A DNA stretch of 64,000 nt from Anaeramoeba ignava. Its lineage: Eukaryota; Metamonada; Anaeramoebidae. Shown in pieces: positions 33,960 through 44,119 of the stretch; position 1 is the first letter of the stretch, and each line of letters starts with the position of its first letter. The DNA is taken from the NCBI GenBank assembly GCA_028826165.1, contig JAPDFW010000144.1:47001-111000 (forward strand). The letters are read 5' to 3'. The position numbers were made by a program, and so were the translations under genes. The notes under the pieces were generated by a model that was given only the letters and a program-made list of their open reading frames with translations, was not told the DNA's origin and ran no database searches.

Positions 33960-35624
33960 ATGAATGAAATTTTATTTTTTGGAAGAAATGAAAAACCAAA
34001 ACTTTTCAAAAATGAACCAGATAAAATAACAAAACCAATTCAATTTAAATTTGAAAATGAAAATGAAAATGAAAATGAAAAACAAATTAAACAAATTTCA
34101 TCAGGAAATTTTTCAACAATTTTCCTTTTTAAAAATGGAAAAGCAATAGAATATTTAAATGAAAATGATTCAAAACAAAATCCTAAAGAAATCCAAATTG
34201 AAAATATTCAAAAAGTAATTGTTGATGCTGATAATGTAGCTATTTTAACAAAAGAAGGAAATGTATTTGCCAAAGGAAAAGATATTAATCCAAAAAATCC
34301 AAATAAATTTATCAATATTTCATCATTAATTGAAGATACAAATGATAGAATAATTGAAGATATTGTTTCTGGATCTCGTTCAATTTATTTATTAACTTCA
34401 AATAAAAATGCTTATGGAATTGGTTCAAATTATAATTGCCAACTTGGTTTTGATTCTAAAACACTTGAAAAAACAGAAAAACCAATTTTAATGATGAAAA
34501 ATGTTTCTAAAATATTTTCAGGAAATACTTCAAATCATGTTTTTCTTTTAAATTCAAATCAAGAATTATTTGGATGTGGTGATAACAGTTCTGGTCAACT
34601 TGGATTAGGAAAATCAATAACAGAAATAAAGATCGATAAATTAACCAAAATCCAAAATATTCCAAAAGGTAAAATAATTGATATTCAATCTGGATTTTTT
34701 CATTCAATAATGTTGATTGAAGATGAAAATCCAAAAAGAAAACTTTATTCATGTGGATATTCTCATTATAATGGACTTGGTAAAGATGATGAAAATACTT
34801 ATGAATTTACTGAAATCAAATTATCTTTATTTGAAAATGATAATATTATTGATTTTTCTGTTGGATTTGATCATACTTTGATTTTAACAACTAAAGAGAA
34901 ATTAATAGGATTTGGGCATAATTATCATGGTCAATTAGGAACTGGAGATAGAGAATATCAAAAAATTCCAATTCAAATTGAACTTCCTAAATTAAGATTT
35001 AATGAAGATATTTTCAATTATCATATTTCTTGTGGAGATGAAAAATCATTTCTTTATTATTCTCCTCTTTCTTTTTCCAATCTTGAAGAAGATTTGATAA
35101 AACTATTTAGAAGAAAAGAATTTTGTAATATTTCATTTAAAACAGAAAATGGAGAAATAATTGAAGCTCATAAATTAATATTGAAATATAGATTAAAAGA
35201 TCAAAATCAAATTGAAAAACTTCAAGAAATTATTTCAAATAAATCAATTAAAGAATCAAATCAAATATTTGAAATGATTTATTCAAATAATTCCAAAATA
35301 AATCCAAAATTATATTTTGAAATTAAAGAAATTATAAATTCAAATGAAAAAATTGAAGAAACAATGAAAAGAATTTATTTAAATGAAAATGAAAAAGATT
35401 TTATAATTGAAAGAAAAGAAAAACAGTATAAATTTCCTAAATTAATATTAATAATGAGAAGTGAATTATATCGAGGAATGTTTTTATCTGTAACAGAAGA
35501 TAAATCAAATAAAGTTACAGATTATAGTGAATTAAGTAATAAATCATTTCAAATATTTGAATATTGGATTTATTCAAATCAAATTAAAAATTTATTGAAA
35601 ATTCAAATTAAAATTGAAAATTAA
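33960..35624 (+). CDS. RCC1-BTB protein 4, altered C-terminus
   Basis: Single-exon, 554-residue paralogue closest to genes 2 and 3: the middle propeller follows gene 2 (GKSITEIKIDKLTKIQ) and the late propeller follows gene 3 (GFGHNYHGQLGTGD). After FQIFEYWIYSNQIK the shared end (about 40 residues, DEIQITQEI to FNNQN) is replaced by NLLKIQIKIEN and a stop inside AAAATT-type repeat. Remains of the old 3' end (AATTAAAAAATTTAATAAT) lie just downstream at about 35635-35655. The truncation removes the final helices after the BTB fold; whether the protein is functional is unclear. Confidence 0.85.
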   Translation: MNEILFFGRNEKPKLFKNEPDKITKPIQFKFENENENENEKQIKQISSGNFSTIFLFKNGKAIEYLNENDSKQNPKEIQIENIQKVIVDADNVAILTKEGNVFAKGKDINPKNPNKFINISSLIEDTNDRIIEDIVSGSRSIYLLTSNKNAYGIGSNYNCQLGFDSKTLEKTEKPILMMKNVSKIFSGNTSNHVFLLNSNQELFGCGDNSSGQLGLGKSITEIKIDKLTKIQNIPKGKIIDIQSGFFHSIMLIEDENPKRKLYSCGYSHYNGLGKDDENTYEFTEIKLSLFENDNIIDFSVGFDHTLILTTKEKLIGFGHNYHGQLGTGDREYQKIPIQIELPKLRFNEDIFNYHISCGDEKSFLYYSPLSFSNLEEDLIKLFRRKEFCNISFKTENGEIIEAHKLILKYRLKDQNQIEKLQEIISNKSIKESNQIFEMIYSNNSKINPKLYFEIKEIINSNEKIEETMKRIYLNENEKDFIIERKEKQYKFPKLILIMRSELYRGMFLSVTEDKSNKVTDYSELSNKSFQIFEYWIYSNQIKNLLKIQIKIEN

Positions 35625-35870
35625 AAATTAAATTAAAATTAAAAAATTTAATAATTAAAATTAAAATTAAAATTAAAAATTAAAATTAAAATTAAAATTA
35701 AAATTAAAATTCAAATTAAAATTAAAATCAAAATTAAAATTAAAATTAAAATTAAAATTAAAATTAAAATTAAAATCAAAATTAAAATTAAAATTAAAAT
35801 TAAAATTAAAAATAAAAATTAAAATTTCATTTTTTCATTTTTCATTTTTCATTTTTCATTTTTCATTTTT
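35625..35870 (+). repeat. AAAATT and CATTTTT repeats between RCC1-BTB genes 4 and 5
   Basis: (AAAATT)n to about 35825, then five CATTTTT(T) words leading to the start of gene 5. This leader resembles, but is not the same as, that of genes 1-4. Confidence 0.8.
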
Positions 35871-35884
35871 TTTTTCTCTTCAAA

Positions 35885-37702
35885 ATGGAACACAAAAAAA
35901 ATGAATTTTTCTTTTTTGGAAGAAAAACATTTGAAGGATTAAAACCAGAAACAAGAAAAGAAGAAAAAGAAGAAGAAGAACTAATAATGAAGCCAACAGA
36001 AATCAAGCCATTAAAGAATCACAACGATCCAATAACGCAAGTAGCACCAGGATACACATCAATAACATTTCTAACGCAAAAGGGACAAGCATTTGAATAC
36101 ACACAAGAATCAGAAGATTACAAAGAAATTGAAGTTTTCGATGAAGAACAAGCAAAAAAAGGACCGCAAATCATCAAGAAAATCAGCGCAGGCTTGTACA
36201 TTCAGGCCGTTTTAACTACAGAAGGACATGCTTTTGGAAAAGGAAAAGACGTTAATAAAAATTCTGACGTTTTTTTTCCGTTAAAAATTTCGGACTCAAA
36301 AGAAAATATTTTTATCGACGTTGTTTGTGGTGAAAAAGCAATTTACTTGCTCAGCCAAAAGGGAAATGCTTATGGAATAGGCTCAAATACTCACGGGCAA
36401 CTTGGATTTGAACCGCCAAGAAAATCAGAGAGTTTGAACTTGCTTAAAAGAAACATTGAGAGGATTTTCTCTGGAATTTGCTCGAATTCCGTGTTTCTTA
36501 TCACTAGATCCAACATGGTTTTTGTTTGCGGAGACAACTTTTATGGTCAACTTGGACTGGAAAAAAATAACTTATCCAAAAATCATGAATTACGAGAAAT
36601 CGAAGAACTTCCAAAAAGGAAAATTATTGACATCAAGCTCGGAAATTACCACACTCTCATGCTTGTTGAAGACGACAATAATCCTCCGCCTATTAGTATC
36701 ATGGGTGTAAACCCCCTGAATCCGCGCACGCTTTACTCATGCGGAAGAGCAGGTTATAACGGGATTAGCGAAAAAGACGATATTTCGCAATTTACGGAAG
36801 TAAAATCAAGTTTATTTAAAGATGATAATATTCTTGAAATTTCAGTTGGAATGAACCACTCATTGATTTTAACAGCAAACGGAAAAATGATTGGATTCGG
36901 CTGCAACGAAGATGCCCAATTAGGCACTGGAAACACAGATTTTCATCCGACTCCTTTCGAAATAAAACTTCCTGATTTGTTTTTCGATATCGATAATTAT
37001 CACATTACTTGCGGCGATTTCAACTCGTTTCTCTATTACTCTTTCTTCTCAAGTATTCTGTTCGATCTTCTCCAACTTTTCGAAAAAAAGGAACTTTGTG
37101 ACATCACTTTCCAGACAAAAGGTGAAAATATTTCCGCCCATCGATTTATCCTCAATTACAGAATAGGCACAGAAGATCAAATCGATGAATTTCGAGAATA
37201 CATTTCACAAAAATCATCCAATGAAGCAAACGAAATTTTTCAACTTATCTATGGCAACTACCAAATCGATAAAAATCTTCGAGAAGAGTTCCAATTTGAT
37301 TTTAATTTGAATGAATCAATGATAGATACTTTGTCAGAAATGAATTTTTCTCAACAAGATCGTGATTTTGAAATTGTTAGAATTAAAAAAGAAATCAAAA
37401 AAGAAATCAAAAAAACAACTTTCCATAAAATCATTTTGTTTGCAAGAAGTAAATTTTTCAATAAAAAATTCCAAGAAGATGCAAATATGGAAAAATATGA
37501 TGAATTCAATGATTTTACTGATGAATCTTTTGACATTTTTCAAAACTGGATTTACACAAACAATTTAAGGTCAGATATTGTCATTACAAAAACGATTCTT
37601 CAAGATTTACAAGCAATAATGACTGGTTATGGATTGAATCAAACAATTCCAAATATTGTTTCCCAAGCAACCGAATTATTCAACAGGCAAAAAATGAATT
37701 AA
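35885..37702 (+). CDS. RCC1-BTB protein 5 (divergent paralogue)
   Basis: Single-exon, 605-residue protein with the same architecture but clearly older divergence. RCC1 blades include AYGIGSNTHGQLGF, VFVCGDNFYGQLGLEK, SCGRAGYNGISEKDD and IGFGCNEDAQLGTGN; the BTB half begins LFEKKELCDITFQTKGENI and FHKIILFARSKFFNKKF. The N-terminus has a Glu/Lys run instead of (EN)n, and there is an extra loop (PPPISIMGVNPLNPR) in one blade. Codon use is visibly less AT-biased than in genes 1-4, which fits an older copy not homogenised by conversion. It ends at the convergent dynamin gene. Confidence 0.88.
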   Translation: MEHKKNEFFFFGRKTFEGLKPETRKEEKEEEELIMKPTEIKPLKNHNDPITQVAPGYTSITFLTQKGQAFEYTQESEDYKEIEVFDEEQAKKGPQIIKKISAGLYIQAVLTTEGHAFGKGKDVNKNSDVFFPLKISDSKENIFIDVVCGEKAIYLLSQKGNAYGIGSNTHGQLGFEPPRKSESLNLLKRNIERIFSGICSNSVFLITRSNMVFVCGDNFYGQLGLEKNNLSKNHELREIEELPKRKIIDIKLGNYHTLMLVEDDNNPPPISIMGVNPLNPRTLYSCGRAGYNGISEKDDISQFTEVKSSLFKDDNILEISVGMNHSLILTANGKMIGFGCNEDAQLGTGNTDFHPTPFEIKLPDLFFDIDNYHITCGDFNSFLYYSFFSSILFDLLQLFEKKELCDITFQTKGENISAHRFILNYRIGTEDQIDEFREYISQKSSNEANEIFQLIYGNYQIDKNLREEFQFDFNLNESMIDTLSEMNFSQQDRDFEIVRIKKEIKKEIKKTTFHKIILFARSKFFNKKFQEDANMEKYDEFNDFTDESFDIFQNWIYTNNLRSDIVITKTILQDLQAIMTGYGLNQTIPNIVSQATELFNRQKMN

Positions 37703-37890
37703 TTTCATTCAACAAAATTTTTTCTTTTCTTTTCTTTTCTTTTAACTAATCAATTAAGAAAAATAATAAAACAAAAAAAGTGGAACACAAAAAAAATTGT
37801 TTTAAAAAAAAAAATTATTTATTTGAAGAAAGAAAAAAAAATAAGAATTAAAATTTTGAATTGAATTGAATTTTGAATTTTGAATTGAAT
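37703..37890. other. Convergent 3' spacer
   Basis: The 188-bp spacer between RCC1-BTB gene 5 and the dynamin gene holds TTTTC repeats, an AAAAAAAGTGGAAC word at about 37773 and a TTGAATTGAATTTTGAA repeat. No gene is seen. Confidence 0.5.
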
Positions 37891-40800
37891 TTAATTTTTT
37901 GATTTAACTTTGATCGATTGAACTTTTTTCATAATTTCTTTTGCTTCTTTCAATAACATAATAGTTTTTTTCAATTGTTTTCTTCTTTGTTTAACTCCTT
38001 TATCTTCGTGCATAATATTAACCAAAAGTTCTTCATCATAAATACGAGTCATCAATTCTCCTTCTAAGTCTTTTTTCAATGGATTAACCATTGAATACAT
38101 AATTGATTTAGGAATTCCATCAAGAACAGAAGTTTTGACAGTTTCAAAATAAGAAGCAACAACTTCTCGAACTAACCAAATATCTCTTTTACTTTTGTTT
38201 TGATCACGGAAATTTCCTTGAGCATCTCGTTTGATGCTTGTGTACCAATTCTTTAATGAAACTTCGTCTTCTGCTATTAATTCGATTGTGTCTCTTCCGT
38301 GAATTATTTGTGTTGTTGGATGTCTCACTCGGAAATATAATTTGAGATCTTTAGTTGATAATTGTGATTTTTTAGATCGACTGAAAAATTTCCTTTTTTG
38401 TGGAACTTCTGGACCATCTGGGATTTGGATAAGTTTTTCTTTTTTTTTTTTAATGAATATTTAATTTAAATAATATTAATATTTATTTTGAATATTTATT
38501 TCGAATATTTTGAATATTTATTTTGAATAATTTATTTTAAATAATTTATTTTAAATAATTTGAATATTTATTTTGAATAATTTGAATATTTATTTTGAAT
38601 AATTTGAATATTTATTTTGAATAATTTGAATAATTATTTTGAATAATTTATTTTGAATATTTATTTTAATTAATTTGAATATTTATTTTGAATATTTATT
38701 TTAAATATTTATTTTAAATATTTATTTTAAATATTTAATTTGAATAATTTGAATATTTATTTTAAATAATTTGAATATTTATTTTGAAAAATTTGAATAT
38801 TTATTTTAAATATTTTATTTTGAATATTTATTTTAAAATATTTTGAATTTTTATTTTAAATAATTTGAATATTTATTTTGAATATTTATTTTGAATATTT
38901 ATTTTAAATATTTAATTTTATTTTGAATTAAATATTTTATTTTTAAAAATTTTAAATATTTTTTATTTAATTTGAGAATATTTATTTTAAATAATTTGAA
39001 TATTTAATTTGAATATTTTGAATATTTATTTTAAATAATTTATTTTTAATTATTAAAATAAAATATTTAGTTCTGAATATTTTGAATATTTATTTTGAAT
39101 AATTTATTTTAAATATTTTAACCTTTTTAATTTGAATAATTTAAATATTTATTTTGAATATTTATTTTGAATATTTATTTTTGAATATTGCAAATATTTA
39201 TTTTGAATATTTATTTTTAAATAATATTTCGACAATTTTGAATATTTAATTTGAATATTTAATTTGAATATTAATTTTTTGAATATTTATTTTTAAATTA
39301 ATCTTTTAATATTTAAGTTTTGAATAATTTGATCTTTTAATTTGAATATTTATTTTAAATATTTATTTTAAATATTTAATTTGAATAATTTGAATATTTA
39401 TTTTTAAATAATTTGAATATTTATTTTGAAAAATTTGAATATTTATTTTAAATATTTATTTTGAATATTTATTTTGAATATTTTGAATAATTTGAATATT
39501 TATTTTAAATAATTTGAATATTTATTTTTGAATAATTTGAATATTTAATTTAAATAATTTGAATATTTTAATTTGAATATTTTGAATATTTATTTTGAAT
39601 TTTATTTTGAATATTTTAAAATAATTTGAATATTTATTTTAAATATTTATTTTAAATAATTATTTTGAAAAATTTGAATATTTATTTTGAATATTTTAAA
39701 TATTTTAAATAATTTGAATATTTATTTTAAATAATTTGAATATTTAATTTAAATAATTTGAATATTTATCTTAAATATTTTAAATATTTTTTACTCGCAA
39801 ATTCAGGATCATTTTTCTTTTTTTCAAGTTCTTTTTTTGCATTTTCAATATCTTCTACAGTTTCAATAATACAACCTTCCAAAGGAACAACACCTAAAGG
39901 AGTTGAATCATTTGGATTATTAAAATAAAAGAGAGTTCTTGATTTCAAGACGACCCAACGTTGCTGCCATTTATTTGATTTTCCACCTTTTTTCATTAAC
40001 CATCCTTCCAAACTTTCAATAGTTTTATCTTCCGCAAATCTTCTAACATGCAAAGAAGGATGTTCAAAATTGATGTAAGCAAGCTCCATTTCGACAATCT
40101 GAGTGACTAATTCAATTGCAGGTTGTCTTAAAGATGATAATAATTCTTTTGATATTGCAAGTATTCTTTCTTTTAACATTGGAAAGTTTTGAAACTCTTG
40201 GATCTTCTGTGCTGTATCTGCTATTATATCAAGAAGATCCTTTTCTACATTCACAACACAGTTTCGGCATGGTTCAATTAATTGGGATAATCCAACTCGA
40301 ATCGCCCAATGAAATGCTTTTTCTGGTACTCCTAATCGAGATATTGCTCCTTCAGAGTTTTGGATGAAGTTTTCAATTTCTTTACAGGTTTTTCAAATGA
40401 ATTTTAATTTTGATTTTAATTTTGATTTTAATTTTGATTTTAATTTTGATTTTAATTTTAATTTTAATTTTAATTTTAATTTTAATTTTAATTTTAATTT
40501 TAATTTTAATTTTAATTTTAATTTTAATTTTGATTTTAATTTTAATTATAATTTTAATTTTAATTTTAATTTTAATTTTGATTTTGATTTTAAATTTAAT
40601 TTAATAAATTAATTTTGATTTTAATTTTAATTTTAATTTTGATTTTAATTTTAATTTTAATTTTAATTTTAATTATAATTTTAATTTTGATTTTAATTTT
40701 AATTATAATTTTAATTTTAATTTTAATTTTAATTATAATTTGAATTTAAAAGAGAATCTGCAATACTCTCATCTGTTAAAGCTTCATTTAATTGAAGTCT

Positions 40801-42643
40801 CTCAATATCCCTAATAAGTGATTTTGTAAAATGATCTCTAATTTTTGCACCACCAAGTAATTTATGCGCATATTCTGTTATTGTTGAATCATCAACATCA
40901 GAACTTGTTCCATCAATAACATTCTTTAATTCTTGTGAAAATCCTGATAAAGAACGGAAAGCAATCTTCATTTATTTAATAAACATTAAAAATAATTAAA
41001 TTTAAAAATGATTTTTTTTTCAATCATTAAATTCCATTTGAATTTCCATTTTTCTTATTGAAAAATTATTTTATAAAAACCTGTTTCTTTTGAGAGTCTC
41101 CTTCATTTTCTCCAATACGTTCAAGTTCTTTTTGTGCTTTTGCTAATTGTTCTTCAACATCCTTCCAAATTTGAGGAAGACTTTGTTGAATATGTTGTAT
41201 TAATTTCTAAATTTTGAAATAAATTTTGAAATAAATTTTGAAATAAAATTTGAAATAAAATTTGAAATAAATTTTGAAATAAATTTTGAAATAAAATTTG
41301 AAATAATTTTTGAAATAATTCCAACTTGATTTAATAAACTCGCAAGATAAGGTGTTCCTAAACGATGTGAAATTGATGAATATCTTTCATGATTCTCAAA
41401 AAATTCTTTTTCTGCATTCAATGCATCTTGAATTGATGTATTTGATTCAATATCTTTTTGACCTCTATTAACAACTCCAATAAATTTCATTCCAATCACT
41501 TTTCCTTCAAGAACATCTAAAGCATCTGTTCCTTCATCCATTAAATCAAGTTTTGTCAATACTCCAATTGTTCGATCACCTTAAATCAAATGAATATTTT
41601 CAGTTGGAATTATTTTTAATTCTTTTTCTTGAAATTATTTTTTTTATTTGATTTCAAAATTTCATACGATTTGGATCAACACTTTTTGCAAGTTTTAATG
41701 AATCTGAATTTGCAAGATCGTTATTTGCTGGTGATACTGCAAGAATGATACAATTTGGTCTTTTAATATAATTCAAAACCATATCTTCGATTTGTTTTTC
41801 AATATCTTCAGGTTGATCACCTTAATTTTTATATTAATTTTCATTTTAATTTTAATTTTAATTTTGATATTAATTATAATTTTGATTTTAATTTTTAATT
41901 TTAATTTTAATTTTTAATTTTAATTTTAATTTTAATTTTAATTTTTAATTTTAATTTTAATTTTAATTTTTAATTTTAATTTTAATTTTAATTTTAATTT
42001 TAATTTTGATTTTAATTTTAATTTTAATTTTAATTTTAATTTTAATTTTAATTTTAATTTTAATTTTAATTTTAATTTTAATTTCAATTTTAATTTCATT
42101 CATAATTTCATTCATAATTCCATACCAACAGCAATTTTTGTTACACCAGGAAGATCAATTAAAGTTAAATTAACAACATGAGGAGAATATAAACGCAAAT
42201 TAATAGGTAAAGGAGATAATCCTTTATTTCTTCCAGTTACTCTATCTGTATCTCTCTCAATTTCTTCTCGAATTTCATTAAAATCATAAAATTTTTCTTT
42301 ACTTTTATGTAAAAAAACTCCATATTCTTTTTTCCAATTTTTTAAATTTAAATTTTTAATAATTCATTTTAATTTCGAAATTTTTTGTTTGAAATTATAA
42401 TTCACCATTATTTAATGAAGTGTCTCGAATTAATTGTAAAACTAATGGTCTTCTTGTTACTATTCCTGTTCCTCTATTCATTGAAAATTATTCATAAATT
42501 ATTTGTTTTTTATGATTGTTTTTTATTTTGTATTTAATTACCTTGGAAGGAAATCTCTTCCTACAACATTTTCAAGTACACTACTTTTTCCAGAACTTTG
42601 ACATCCAACAACCGCAATTTGTGGTAAATCAAGATTTGCTATT
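37891..42643 (-). CDS. Dynamin with GTPase, middle, PH and GED regions (5' end unresolved)
   Basis: Membrane-fission GTPase. Minus-strand exons, 5' to 3': 42643-42542, 42473-42406, 42326-42126, 41820-41668, 41579-41326, 41206-41081, 40965-40767, 40379-39795, 38438-37891; all phases agree, giving about 745 residues. GTPase motifs: [15 protein letters not shown] (G1), [15 protein letters not shown] (switch I), [14 protein letters not shown] (G3), [17 protein letters not shown] (G4), VVNRGQKDI (G5). The middle domain follows, then a PH domain ([46 protein letters not shown]) interrupted by a 1356-bp intron, and a C-terminal GED ([32 protein letters not shown]). The PH domain makes it a classical endocytic-type dynamin; there is no Pro-rich tail. 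The initiator exon was not identified: upstream lies a repeat-filled stretch and a charged region. Confidence 0.93.
38455..39790 (-). repeat. TTTGAATATTTATT repeat filling the PH-domain intron of dynamin
   Basis: The intron 39794-38439 is almost wholly AATATTTATTTTGAAT/AAAT words with scattered one-base variants. It splits the PH domain between FA and [12 protein letters not shown]. Confidence 0.9.
40395..40745 (-). repeat. TTTTAA/TTTTGA repeat in a dynamin intron
   Basis: It fills the intron 40766-40380. The donor GTATTGCAG and acceptor CTGTAAAG give the conserved join [14 protein letters not shown]. Frames across it read as Asn/Phe or Ile/Leu runs that are not genes. Confidence 0.9.
41825..42110 (-). 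repeat. TTTTAA repeat in a dynamin intron
   Basis: Fills the 305-bp intron 42125-41821 between VTKIAVG and DQPEDIEKQ. Confidence 0.9.
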
Positions 42644-42654
42644 CTAAGTAGTTT

Positions 42655-42965
42655 TGAAATTAATTTTGAAATTGATTTTGAAATTAAAATTGATTTTGAA
42701 ATTAAAATTAAAATTAAAATTAAAATTAAAATTAAAATTAAAATTAAAATTAAAATTAAAAATAAAATTAAAATTGAAATTAAAATTAAAATTGAAATTA
42801 AAATAAAAATTGAAATTAATATTAAAATTGAAATTAAAATTAATATTAAAATTAAAATTAAAATTAAAATTAAAATTAAAATTAAAATTAAAATTAAAAT
42901 TAAAATTGAAATTAAAATTAAAATTAATATTAAAATTAAAAATTAAAATTAAAATTAATTTTAAA
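42655..42965 (-). repeat. AAAATT/GAAATT repeat 5' of the dynamin GTPase exon
   Basis: Lies directly upstream of the first recognised dynamin exon. By analogy with the other introns of the gene it is probably intronic, with acceptor TTAG at 42644 or AATAG at 42639; the donor is not identified. Confidence 0.7.
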
Positions 42966-42999
42966 AAAAAAATCATGAAAATTAAAATTAAAATTTCAA

Positions 43000-43444
43000 T
43001 TGAACCATCATTTTTGTCTTTTTATGACGATGAGATTTATGACTTTTATGAAAAATCTTATCTTTGACTTTATTAATTTGTTTTTTGATCAAATGACGAG
43101 GTTTTTGATTTTTATGAAAAATCGTTTTCTTTTTTTATTAATTTTTAGGATCGTTTTTTTCATTATCATTATCGTTTTCATTATCATTATCATTATCATT
43201 ATCATTATCATTATCATTATCATTATCATTATCATTATCATTATCATTTTCATTTTCATTTTCTTTTTCATTTTCTTTTTCATTTTCATTTTCTTTTTCA
43301 TTTTCTTTTTGTATGATGTGTGTGATGTCTTGAATGACTTGAATGACTTGAATGAGTTGATTTGTGATGATGTCTTGTACTTTTATGTGTATCTTCTTTC
43401 TTGGTTTTTTTTTCTTTTTCTGAATCGTTGTTTGAATCACTCAT
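43000..43444 (-). other. Charged low-complexity region, possible 5' exon of dynamin or a separate small gene
   Basis: From the ATG at 43444 the minus strand reads MSDSNNDSEKEKKTKKEDTH and continues into a His/Ser/Lys run. It then needs frame changes to follow Glu/Asn and (DN)n repeats (about 43140-43315) and a Lys/His stretch ending HKSHKSHRHKKTK at about 43010. The three pieces are in different frames as sequenced, so no continuous protein can be given. Its position just upstream of dynamin in the same orientation makes it a candidate N-terminal extension, but no splice with matching phase was found. Confidence 0.35.
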
Positions 43445-44119
43445 TTGAATTTTTTAATTTAAAAAAAAAAAAACTTGAAAAAAAAATAAATTTAAAAAGA
43501 AAAAAATGATTGAAAAATTTTTTTTTTGAATTAAAAATTAAAAAAATAAAAAAAGGAAAATTGAATTTGTCAATCCTGTTTATTGTTACAATTTAGAATT
43601 AAAATTAAAATTAAAATTAGATTTGTTTTTTTAATTTTTTATTTTAGAATTGAAAAGAAAAAAGTGGAACAAATCAAATCAAAAAATGGAAATTAAAATT
43701 AAATTGAAATTAAAAATGGAAATTGAAATTGAAATTAAATTGAAATTGAAATTAAATTGAAATTAAATTGAATTTAAATTGAAATGAAATTGAAATTAAA
43801 TTGAAATTAAATTGAAATTAAAATTGAAATTAAAATTGAATTAAATTGAAATTAAATTGAAATTAAATTGAATTGAATTGAAAATTAAATTGAAAATTGA
43901 AATTAAATTGAAATTGAAATTAAATTGAAATTAAATTGGAATTAAATTGAAATTGAAATTGAAATTGAAATTAAAATTAAAATTAAAATTAAATTAAATT
44001 GAAATTGAATTAAATTGAATTTGGGAATTGGAATTGAATTGGAATTGAATTGAAATTAAACGGAAATTAAATTGGAATGAAATTGAAATTAAATTGAAAT
44101 TGAAATTGGAAATGATGAA
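43445..44119. other. Spacer with GAAATTAAATT repeat
   Basis: Holds A/T runs, a copy of TTTTAGAATTGAAAAGAAAA then AAGTGGAACAAATC (about 43640-43675), and about 420 bp of GAAATTAAATT words. The block from about 43590 is matched at about 48185, so it is part of the FG-GAP duplication unit. No gene is seen. Confidence 0.7.

Noticed and set aside
43000..43509. Plus-strand frame of Ile/Phe repeats
   Set aside because: It is the antisense of the (GATAAT)n and (GAAAAT)n coding-like repeats on the minus strand.
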